A DNA stretch of 64,000 nt from Cryptomeria japonica (Eukaryota; Streptophyta; Pinopsida; Cupressales; Cupressaceae): positions 39,734,791-39,798,790 of the forward strand of contig NC_081412.1 of NCBI RefSeq assembly GCF_030272615.1, read 5' to 3'. The translations under genes were made by a program, and so were the position numbers. This document shows positions 1-10,575 of the stretch, one piece after another. Each line of letters starts with the position of its first letter. Position 1 is the first letter of the stretch. Under the pieces are notes generated by a model, which was given only the letters and a program-made list of their open reading frames with translations, ran no database searches and was not told the DNA's origin.

Positions 1-920
1 TAAAAGGTAGATTTTTCTTTATTGTACATTTTTTTTAATTAATAATATTAAAATATAATATTTTATCATAAAATATTTTTTTAGATTAATATAAATACAA
101 TCATATGGTTGAGATTAATTCAATAGTCTTGCATGTTTCTTCTTAATTCTGAACCATTGATTTCAACAAGTAGGTTGCATATTTCACATAGGGAATACCT
201 TGAACATAATCACTAACTTTAGATAAATTTGAAATTTAAATTTATGTATGAAATTTGAACAATTTATTGCAAATTATGAATTTGATTTGTTTTCAAATTT
301 GTTAGATAGTCTTTTAACCAAATTGTTTGCACAATTATCTTTAATAATTGAAATATACATTATGTACACATGAGTGCATAAAAATGCGTAATTGTAATCT
401 ATTTGACTTTTGCCCATTGTACGAAAATAATTGTTATAAACAACATGTAATTAATTTAAATATCATGTCTTCAATTTTTTTTTAATTTTTTATAGAGGTC
501 CAGACCTACGAGCACGAGGGGTATCCATTCGCCCCTGGTGGACTCATTTAGAACCATTCAACTTCACTAATAGATCAAGGGCCCATTGACATGTCTTTAA
601 TTTATCCAATATGCTTTATCTAATTTTTGTATCACTTACTGACATTTATACTTTAAAATTGTTTTTTTAAAAACATGCTTTATCCGTGGTGATTTTTTTC
701 ACCACCTCTGATCTAACACAACCTTTAATCTAAACCCTTTGATCTCTTAAACATCACTGAGAAAATGATAGTTCATATTTTATAGCAAAAAATACAGAGA
801 AAAAGGCAATAAATACCTTACAATGGATAATTTGTACTGTACTAGTTGCAGCTATCTCAACATAAATTACTCCTTAAGCATCGCAATAGAAAGATATTGT
901 TTTATGAGCTTTAAAGTTGA
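1..920. other. AT-rich spacer, no gene seen
   Basis: The stretch is AT-rich with stops in all frames. A more GC-rich patch at about 495-595 contains a small GGGG/CCCC foldback (around 517-537), which could be part of a short retroposon, but no terminal structure or target duplication is visible. No gene is called. Confidence 0.5.
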
Positions 921-992
921 ATGCTTCTTAAAATGGATTGGAAAAGTAGTTTTTTCCTTGATGCAGCTCTATATATTCTGAGATTAGCAATC

Positions 993-1481
993 ATGTCTCC
1001 ACCACAACAGAAGAGCAAAGAGCAGAGAGGAGTTATGGAATTCTACTGGACAAGAAGTCAGGAGAGGAAAATGAAGATGATGGAGGAGAATAAAAGGAAG
1101 GTGATGGCAGGTGACAAGGAGGGCTCCAGAGCCAAGAGAAACAAGAGAAGTGGCAGGGAGAAGAAAAGGAAGGGGATGGATTGTACACAGAAACCAGAAA
1201 AGGAGGAGGATTCAAGAGCTAAGAAAAACAAGACAAACAGCAAGGACAACAAGAAAAACCAGACAAACAACAAGGAGAAGGAGGATAAACAAAAATCCAA
1301 AATTCAAAGAGGCAGCTGGAGGAAGACGATGAAGAAGGCTGCTAAAATCCCCATTGATGAGATGATGAAGAGAGTTTCACTATCACTGACTGACTCAGAA
1401 ATAGAAGAGAAGTGGCAACAACAGCAAGCCATCGAGATTGCAGATTTTATTATGTGTTGTGCGAATTTTTTAAAATTATAG
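993..1481 (+). CDS. Lys-rich hypothetical protein in duplicated block
   Basis: This is an open frame of about 162 codons from the ATG at 993; an in-frame ATG at 921 would add 24 residues. The first two thirds is Lys/Arg/Glu/Asn-rich low complexity, which could simply reflect a purine-rich strand. The last 50 or so residues look more protein-like, with a short IPIDEMM motif, an EIEEKWQQQQ stretch and a Cys pair near the C-terminus. That tail is kept in frame in the duplicate near 5300, which is the only argument for coding. A CTATATATT sequence lies just upstream at about 968. I recognise no family. It may be a gene fragment or a repeat-borne pseudogene. Confidence 0.3.
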   Translation: MSPPQQKSKEQRGVMEFYWTRSQERKMKMMEENKRKVMAGDKEGSRAKRNKRSGREKKRKGMDCTQKPEKEEDSRAKKNKTNSKDNKKNQTNNKEKEDKQKSKIQRGSWRKTMKKAAKIPIDEMMKRVSLSLTDSEIEEKWQQQQAIEIADFIMCCANFLKL

Positions 1482-1680
1482 GTCTTATAGTCATTAGATT
1501 TCTATAGTTCATATTATAGTCATTATATTTCTGCAGTTCATATTAGACTTCTACAATTCATTATATAGTCATTAAATTTTCACAGTTCATATTATAGTCA
1601 TTAGACTTTCACAGTTCATATTATAGCTATTGGATTTCCACAGTTCATAGTCATTCGATTTCCACAGTTCATATTAGCCT
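1481..1680. repeat. About 29-bp AT-rich minisatellite
   Basis: Roughly seven degenerate copies of a unit containing TAGTCATTAGATTTCCACAG follow the Lys-rich ORF directly. The same unit follows the second copy at 5281-5490, so the array predates the segmental duplication. Confidence 0.7.
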
Positions 1681-2670
1681 TTGTTTTTGAGCTTGCGAGC
1701 TTGTGAGCTTTTGAGTTTGACTGTGCTTTTGAGTTTGATTGTGGGTATCTTTTTTCAATCAATGTTCGGAATCATACTCAATGATTCATCATCAGAGTAT
1801 ATATTTTCTTTCTTCTCTACAACATATTCTGATATTTTGAGGATGAATTCATGTATTTTATTTCTTCTCTAACTCATATTCTTGATGAATCATGAGTATG
1901 ATTTGAAATATTGATGAGAAAAATGATACACGCAATCAAATCCAGAAACTCAATTCATATTATAGATGGGAGAAGAAATACATGCAGATTGATTTTTCCA
2001 ATTTTCTTCCCATTCTCATATTTTTTAATTGATGTTGATTGAGACGTATTGTATAAAAAGTGATACTTGATTTATGTAGTTGACAAATTTCTCAGGCTTT
2101 ATGTTCCATTTTTTTTCCATTTAAAAAAAATCAATTTCACTGTTATTACTGTTTAATCATTCTACTCTTAACAATTATATCTAAATTATTAAGATATTCC
2201 AATTCCAATTAGAAAAGTGTTACGAGATTAATTATTTTTCTAGCCTTTTTAACTTCTTTTTTTTTTTTGGTATGCAATGATAGATTTGCAGGTATCTTTT
2301 CATTTATTCCATTTATTTTGTATAAGAAACATAAATATTTTTTATTTGATATTGTTTAATTGATCAACATATAATGTAAAAGCACTATTAGAAATTTACA
2401 TGTTACTATAATTCATTTAATATGAATTTAGTGGTATAGTGTCTTCACTCACCCACTAGTGTTTATATGAATATAAATTATAAATGTTTAATTGTATTTC
2501 CTTTTATCTCAAACATTAACTTGTATTATGTGAATATTATACAATTTTGTAAGAACTAGTTCTCCATGCTTAAAATTGATATGCATACTAATTTTTGTTA
2601 GTCACTTTAGATTTATCAATGTGACATATAATAGAGGAGAACATCAAATTAAAGCTTAAGAAAGGTCTAT

Positions 2671-3138
2671 TGAAATGCAAATCATTTTTTTCATTCATTT
2701 TATTTTATTTCACCTTTCATTTTAAATTCAACTCCGGGGGAAAAAATGATTAACTTTTTTCATGTGATCAATGTAGTCTTTAGCTCTAGTACCTTTTCCA
2801 TCACTCGCAAAATACTAGCCAATCCATATTCCAACTTTGAGAGCATCTTTGGGATATACCTTTAATCTTTTCATGGTTATGTCTCCTTTATTGATTTCTA
2901 TGAATATAGGGGAAAGGATTTTAGTAAAATTTTCTCTCCAAGCAACATAATCCTTTAATGTTCCACCACCTATCTAAATGGGAGGCATTCGAAAAATTAC
3001 CAATCTCTCAAAGGCACTCAATTCCTTATCAATGAAGCTTTGATTTAAAATAAATGTAAATTTATTATTAAACAAGTGCCATGTAAAAGAATAAATATTT
3101 TTTGTAGTTCTTAATTATTCTTTGTTGTAAAAGAAGAA
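2671..3138. other. Spacer, no gene seen
   Basis: AT-rich DNA between the duplicated block and the GA-rich island. I see no coding signal, terminal repeats or RNA gene. Confidence 0.5.
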
Positions 3139-4312
<1,174 letters not shown>

Positions 4313-4759
4313 TAAATGACATGATATTCTAAGCATAACTCCCAAATGACACATGATATCCTTAAATTGACATTATATCGCCCTAAACTTTTAATTTAGG
4401 TTTTAAGTTGAAATTTATTTTATTATATAAATACAAATAAAAACTTAAATATAATTATTATATAATAGATTAAATTTTTATAAGACAAAAACCTATAAAT
4501 TAAATTAGTTCTTTAACATCTTTTAATTATTATTTATAATTCCATAAGAAGACATAAATAATTAGAATAAAATTTTAAATAAATGAAAATTAATAGAATA
4601 AGAAGATGAGTAGAATAAATTAAAAAACAAGATAGAATATCCTAATAAAAGAAGATAACATTAAAATATATTTAGCTCTATGTAGTCAGAGATTAGCAAT
4701 CATGTTTCCACCAGAAGAGAAGCTAATCTTGTTTCTACCACAACAAAGATCAAAGAGTA

Positions 4760-5301
4760 GAGAGGAGTTATGGGATTTTATTGGACAAGAAGCCCGAAGA
4801 GGAAAAGGAAAGTGATGGAGGAGAATAAAAGAAAGGTGATGGAAGGTGACAAACAACAAAATGAGGGCTCTAGAGCCAAGAAAAGCAAGAGAGGCACTAA
4901 GGAAAAGAAAAGGAAGGAGATGGATTGTATAGAGAAACATGAAAAATAGGAGGGCTCGAGAGCCAAGAGAAACAAGAGAGGCAACAAGGAGAAGAAAAGG
5001 AAGGCAATGGATTGTACAAAGAAACAAGAAAAGCATGAGGATTCGAGAGCTAACAAAAAAGACAAACAACAAGGAGAAGAAAGGGAAGGATAAACAAAAA
5101 TCCAAAATTCAAGGAGGTAGCTCGAGGAAGACGATGAAGGAGGTTGCTAAAATCCCCATTGATGAGATGATGCAAAGGGTTTTGCTATCACTGATATACT
5201 TGGAAATAGAAGAGAAGTGGCAACAACAACAAGCCATCAAGATAGCATATTTTATTATGTGTTGTGTGAATTTTTTAAATCATAGATCTTATAGTCCATA
5301 G
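4760..5301 (+). pseudogene. Second copy of the Lys-rich ORF, disrupted
   Basis: Homologous to the ORF at 993-1481. The 5' part is broken by stops and has gained an extra copy of the Lys/Arg-rich segment, while the last 120 codons (4939-5301) remain open. The C-terminal block with IPIDEMM, EIEEKWQQQQ and the Cys pair is nearly unchanged. The ending differs from copy A because of a changed stop position. Function is unknown. Confidence 0.4.
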
Positions 5302-5490
5302 TTTATACTATAGTCATTATATTTCAACAGTTCATATTATAGTCATTAGATTTCCACAATTCATGTTATAGTCATTAGATTTTCATAGTTCATATTATAG
5401 TCATTGGATTTCAACAGTCCATATTAGTGTCATTATATTTCCATAATTCATATTATAGTCATTAGATTTCCATAGTCCATATTATCGTGT
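5281..5490. repeat. About 29-bp AT-rich minisatellite, copy B
   Basis: About seven degenerate units of the same type as at 1481-1680 (core ATAGTCATTAGATTTCCA). Confidence 0.7.
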
Positions 5491-5637
5491 GATTTGAGCT
5501 TTTGAATTTGACTACGTGTGTCTTTTTTTTCATCAATGTTTCAAATCATACTATGATTCATCATCAGAATATATATTTTCTTTCTTCTCTACTACATATT
5601 CTGGTATTCTGATGATATTTTGACGATGAATCATAGA

Positions 5638-6237
5638 TTTGAAATATTGATAAGAAAAAAGATACACAGTCAAATTCAATTTTTTTAATTTCTTCTCTAG
5701 CTCATATTCTAGTGATGAATCATAAGTATGAGTAGAAATATTGATGGCAAAAGAGATACACACAGTCAAATCCAGTAGCTCAAATCACATTATAGATCTT
5801 GTTCCAATAATTTTTTTAGATTAAATAAATTAATATGATTTTATACAATTGTTTTGAGTGTTAGTATGTCAAATTATTTAAATTCTATTTTCTTATATAA
5901 ATATTTCCAAAAGATGTGTATGGGTGTGTTAAAACGTTGATGAAAAAAAGATACACATTCAATTTAGATATTTTATTTCTTCTTTAGCTCATATTCTGGT
6001 GATGAATCATAAATTGATTCGACGTATGATTCAAAATGTTGATGAGTTTAAAGATATTAACAATTAAATCCAGAAACTCAAATCACATTATAGATCTTAT
6101 TCAAATAATTTTTTTAGATTAAATAGATTAATATAATTTTATATAATTGTTTTGAACATCAATAAGTGAAATTATTTGAATTCAAGTTTCTTATATAAAG
6201 GTTTCCAAAAGATGTGTATGGGTGTGTTTGGTGTTTA
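5638..6237. repeat. 300-bp tandem duplication
   Basis: Two head-to-tail copies, about 5638-5937 and 5938-6237. Both end with CCAAAAGATGTGTATGGGTG (at about 5907 and 6207) and both contain CTCAAATCACATTATAGATC. The duplication is not present in copy A of the segmental duplication. Confidence 0.75.
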
Positions 6238-6948
6238 ACTAAATTGAAGGTTCTATTTTTTAATTTTTGAAACTCTTAGATCAACAACAAATTCTTCCAT
6301 TTTTCTTGTTTCTTTGGATCTCAAGTTTATGTTGCATTGCCTTGAGTTTGAGATTTACTCATAACAAGACCCATTCACTACTCGATGAATTGCCTCTCAC
6401 CATTGATGGACTCTGTGCCTCTATCTCCTAGTAGTCATTATATCATTTTCTGTTAACAAATGCCCATGTTAACCCAAAAAATTAGAGGATTGTTCTTTCT
6501 TTTAAACGAGTGTAGAAGAGAATGGGAATTATTTAGCAGATGGTAGAAGAAAGGCATACAAATTGATTTTTCCTATTTTCTTCAAATTCTCAGTTTTTTT
6601 AAATTGATGTTGATTGAGACATTTTGTATAGAAAATGATACTTGTGAACAATGTAGTTGCCAAAATTCTCAGGTTTTAGTTTCCAATTTTTTTCCCCATT
6701 TACCAAAAATCAATTTGACTATTATTATTGTTTAATCATTCCACTCTTAACAATTACATCTAAATTAATAAGTAATATTCTCATTCCAATTAGAAAAGTG
6801 TTATGATATTTATTGCAATCTATAAATGGTGTTGAAAATGCCATCTTAATGATAAATTGAAAAAACATTTGAACAAAATCAAAGCATCTATCATTTTGTT
6901 TTTTTAGACTATCAAAAATTTGTGAGAAACTGATGGTTTTGTGAATGT

Positions 6949-6951
<3 letters not shown>

Positions 6952-7001
<50 letters not shown>
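6952..7001. repeat. (AC)25 microsatellite
   Basis: Perfect dinucleotide run of about 25 units. Confidence 0.95.
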
Positions 7002-7005
<4 letters not shown>

Positions 7006-7432
7006 TTTTTAACTTGTCTTTTGTATGCATTGATAAGTCGACAACTGTCTTTGAGTAAGAAACATACACATTTTTAGTTTTTTTACAACTTCATATTGTT
7101 TAATTGACCAACATATGCTGTAAAAGAAAATTTGGAAATTTACATGGTACTATATTTAATTAATATAAATTTAGCGATATGCTATCTTCACTCATCCAAG
7201 AGTGTTTATATGAGTGAAGTTATTAAGGATACATAATTTTTATGAGTATAAATTATAAATGCATTGTTTTTTCTTTTATCTCAAATATTAACTTGTACTA
7301 TGTGAATATTATATAATTTTGAAAGAATTAGTTCTCCACGCTTAAAATTGATAAGTATGCTAATTTTTGTTAATTACTCTAGATTTATCAATGTGACATA
7401 TAATAAAGGAGAATACCAAATTAAAGCTTGAG

Positions 7433-7599
7433 AAAGATCGACCTTTTGATAGGCCAAATCGCCCCAAGTAAGAAAGGATGCCTAAGTTGTTACATCATCC
7501 TTTGTAAAAGAAAAGGTCATCTAGAGTAAAAGACAATGTATACTTTTAGGCATCCTTTCTTACTTGGGGTGATTTGGTCTATCAAAAGGTAGACCTTTG
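7433..7599. repeat. Long near-perfect foldback (MITE or hairpin-RNA-like)
   Basis: The left arm (about 7433-7485) and right arm (about 7546-7598) are reverse complements over about 50 bp with only a few mismatches, including the shared core CCAAGTAAGAAAGGATGCC. They are separated by about 60 bp. Copy A of the segmental duplication lacks the hairpin at the equivalent place (about 2660), so it may have been inserted here. A transcript would form a long stem resembling a foldback transposon or a young small-RNA precursor. No protein is coded. Confidence 0.7.
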
Positions 7600-8244
7600 T
7601 AAATCCTTGTAATCAAATGAAATGTACACATCTTGGAGACAATTGTAACAAAATCATATATCAATTTATCTATACTCTGATAAGAAACTTGCTATATAGA
7701 CATTTTGCATTTATAGACTCTAAACTTCTAAAACACTAAGAAATGACACTTCCACAAAAGAATGGACTGAGAGTAAAATCTAGAATCTTTGTACAAGGAT
7801 CATAACTCCCTTTTATAAAAACAAAGGAGGAAACAAGATTAAAGCCTTGTATAGATGTCCAACTTTCATTTGATTAACATTTTGCAAAAGAATATGCTAG
7901 AAGGCATAATGGATCCACTAGAAGACAAAATTATGCTTTATGCTTGCAATAGATGATGCTAAAGTTGTTGGAGATTCTTGCACTTGCCTCAAGGAAGACA
8001 CATGCACATCAAAATTAATTTTGTGTATAGCTAGTGTAAAGTGGAAAATTGAACCCTAGTGACTCCCCACCTAGGAGAGAGAAAGGAAGTCACTAGGATG
8101 ATTTTCGCTTGGGAGAACTTGACATTCAAAAGAGGGGATTGAATCTACTAGTTCCAAATCCAAGAGAGAAAAGGATGTAAATTCTAAGTGGATTGCAAGG
8201 GTTGAAGTGTGATTTGCCCTCTTTTGTAAATGAGAAAGTTAACT
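7600..8244. other. Spacer, no gene seen
   Basis: No coding frame or RNA gene is recognisable. The part near 8040-8230 is purine-rich and retroelement-like, but it lacks diagnostic motifs. Confidence 0.4.
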
Positions 8245-9207
8245 TGTTGACTATGTAGAAAACAAAGGTAAAATGAGTGAAATGAGGAGCTACCGGTTCG
8301 GGATCGTGCTATAAATTCATATTTGAGCTAATTAGATTGATAATAATCTACCCTACAAATTTGGAGAAAATTTTTCGGAACTGTGGCAAAAGTGTACATG
8401 GTCCTCCGAAAAGTCCGCGAAACGAAAAGGGTTTTTCCACCTCTGTGAATGGAGTCCAAATCTGAAAATACAGCTATGTACCTGCAACCTACACACATAA
8501 AAGAAGGGGAGAAGGGTTGTAGATAGGGGTTTGCTTCATTCAAACTTCGATTCAGGAATCAACCTTGAAAGAAAGTAATTGCAAATGCTAAAATGTAAAT
8601 AATTGAATTGTATACCTTGTAGATCTGCAATTTGTCGACAATGATTTCTTTTCTTCTTGAATGTAATCACAAGTGTTGCATGAAATGGCATGTAACATGA
8701 CAAAAACCTAACATACACACATACATTTAAATGAATGTTGTAATATTGCTCCAATGGATGAATGAAGAAGACTTGAATGCTTGAATGCTTGATAATGATG
8801 ATGGAGATTGCCTAGCTTGAACTTTGCCTATAGTGTATCTCATGTATGTTGTCCTCCCGTGCAAATGAGAAAACCAACTCCCTTTTATACATGCCTAGAA
8901 GATTAATTTTCAGTCACCGAAGGCTGGCAAAGAGGAGTGCAAACCCTGAAGGTCAAATTATGCATAAGGGATTAGGAAGACCCATCTTAGGGCCACCCTA
9001 AGGAGTGGGGATAGGGGTGTCACACCGCTATCCTGCCCTATTTTGGGGCATGGACAGGGTCTAATTCAGAAATAGAGCCTAGACAAGGAGGGTTTCAAGG
9101 GTGAAAATGCAGGAAAGAGGTATTGGTTAGGAAGGAGGATGTTCTCGCCAAAGTGAGGACTTCAAATATGGTTAAAATCGCAGGGGGCATAATTTTATGA
9201 CACAACA
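8245..9207 (-). repeat. Ty3/gypsy-type LTR (3' LTR, minus orientation)
   Basis: On the minus strand this begins TGTTGTGTCATAAAATTATG directly after a purine tract (AAAGTGGGGGTTAAA, 9208-9222). A TATAAAAGGGAG promoter box lies at 8881-8889, about 320 bp into the LTR. The probable end is at TCAACA (8245 on the plus strand). The layout parallels the plus-strand LTR at 21205, which has a similar purine tract, start and TATA position. The inner boundary is firm; the outer one is inferred. Confidence 0.6.
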
Positions 9208-9222
9208 TTTAACCCCCACTTT
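9208..9222 (-). promoter_or_regulatory. Polypurine tract of the gypsy-type element
   Basis: On the minus strand this reads AAAGTGGGGGTTAAA and abuts the LTR start, as expected for plus-strand DNA priming. The adjoining internal DNA (9223-9582, resuming at 16062) has no readable protein. Confidence 0.6.
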
Positions 9223-9587
9223 AGCGGGAGTATGGCTAACGCCACTACTGCTAGTAAAGTAGAAGAAGAGAGAGATGAAGATGAGGGATACAAAGCAATA
9301 ACACAAGGAGTATAAGACATCACTAATCTTGAGGAACAAGGCCCCCAATATTAGGATCTTAACTCACTTACACATATGCAAGAATACACAAAACAAAAAG
9401 GAACAAGACACACAAACAAAATAAAGTGTAAAAGACACAAGACAAAAACAAGAGACAAGACAACAAACCAACTAGCCAAAGAGACCTCGATACTCAGATG
9501 TATCAACAACTAATCAGGACACAAAGATCAATGCCATCACATAAAAATAAGTGATCACATAAAAGAGAAAAGATAACATCATCTACG

Positions 9588-10373
9588 TGTTAGGATTCCC
9601 AAAGATACTGAGAGGGGGGGGTGAATCGGTATCTTACCAGTTATTGAATTTACTTGATTTAAAACATGAAATGCATATCAAAACTGTGTACCAGTAAACA
9701 GAAATAGTGCAGTAAATATGATTAACAACAACCACATGAAAATCACACCATAACACAGTAGTTTAATGAGGAAACCCAGTGTGGGAAAAACCTCGGTGGG
9801 ATTTGTGACCCACAATATTCGCTTACTGGCCAATAAGTGAATATTACTCTTACAATAGGGGCCTGCAGATGCAGGAAGGCCATGTGCCTAGAGCTCACTG
9901 CTCAATTATAAAATGGGAAGTCACACTGACTTACAAAATGGATTATGCAAATCCAATGTCTTGTACTACTTCAGATTAGCATCTGATATGCCAGATCCAG
10001 TACCGGTTTTAGCTCTGCTTCATACATAAACCCTTAACCTAAAATTCACATATTAGGTCTGCATAATTTTGCCTCTTTCTTATTACAAAATGTTCTACAA
10101 TGATCTCATACATATATGAGTCATATTACAACTCGCCATGTCGGCTTACAATGATTTTACAATTAATTACAAAATATATTATTAACAAAATTCCTATCGG
10201 CCTGGGGTCTGGTATCCTTCCTTTAACTGTCGGTGTTTTGTGTGCCGGTATAGAGTTTGTTATTGCTAGTGCCGGTAAATTTTCTTGCCGGTATCATATG
10301 ATTACAAGGTTGCCATCAATGAAAAAACCTTCAATCACCTTCAATATCTCATTGGAGTGTGCATTTGCCAACA
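9588..10373 (-). repeat. 3' LTR of pol-less copy 1
   Basis: A 786-bp LTR, longer than its partner at 15380-16056 because it keeps an extra block of about 90 bp near 9680-9770. Near its outer end is a run of 8 G followed by TGAATC; in sense orientation this is the GATTCACCCC motif close to the LTR 3' terminus. Small open frames within it (for example 10100-10393 on the plus strand) are not considered genes. Confidence 0.85.
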
Positions 10374-10385
10374 ATCTCCCCCTTT
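10374..10385 (-). promoter_or_regulatory. Polypurine tract of pol-less copy 1
   Basis: On the minus strand it reads AAAGGGGGAGAT directly before the LTR start TGTTGG. It is preceded by a CGTCAATGCC block that can pair with a CATTGATGGC block inside the LTR (10310-10322 on the plus strand). Two more purine-rich modules lie just upstream, at about 10448-10460 and 10513-10530. Confidence 0.8.
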
Positions 10386-10575
10386 GGCATTGACGACAAC
10401 ACTCATGAGAAAAAAATGTGTCATCCAAAAAGAATCTGCCAGAATTGTTTTACCAAAAATGTGTGCTCCCCCTGAGCGGATGATCTCTGCTTCTAGATTT
10501 TTCTCATCACACTACTCCCCCTTTGACATCAATGACAAAGGTTGTCAAAGTGTCAATTGGGTATGGTTTCTAGCT

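Larger units (their letters stand above)
985..2670. repeat. Segmental duplication, copy A
   Basis: This stretch matches 4683-7437 in the same order. Shared blocks are the short block before the Lys-rich ORF (AGATTAGCAATCATGT), the ORF 3' end, a roughly 29-bp minisatellite, a T-rich block with TTTAATCATTC, and a final block ATTAAAGCTTAAGAAAG. Copy B is longer because of an internal 300-bp tandem duplication, an (AC)n tract and other insertions. Divergence is substantial, so the duplication is old. The ends are approximate. Confidence 0.7.
4683..7437. repeat. Segmental duplication, copy B
   Basis: Second copy of 985-2670. It carries the decayed Lys-rich ORF, the 29-bp minisatellite (5281-5490), a 300-bp tandem duplication (5638-6237), (AC)25 at 6952-7001, and the common 3' block ending near ATTAAAGCTTGAGAAAG, where a foldback element follows. 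The purine island lies between the two copies. Confidence 0.7.

Noticed and set aside
7433-7599. Intrinsic transcription terminator
   Set aside because: The hairpin is far too long and the context is eukaryotic; a MITE or small-RNA precursor is the sensible reading.
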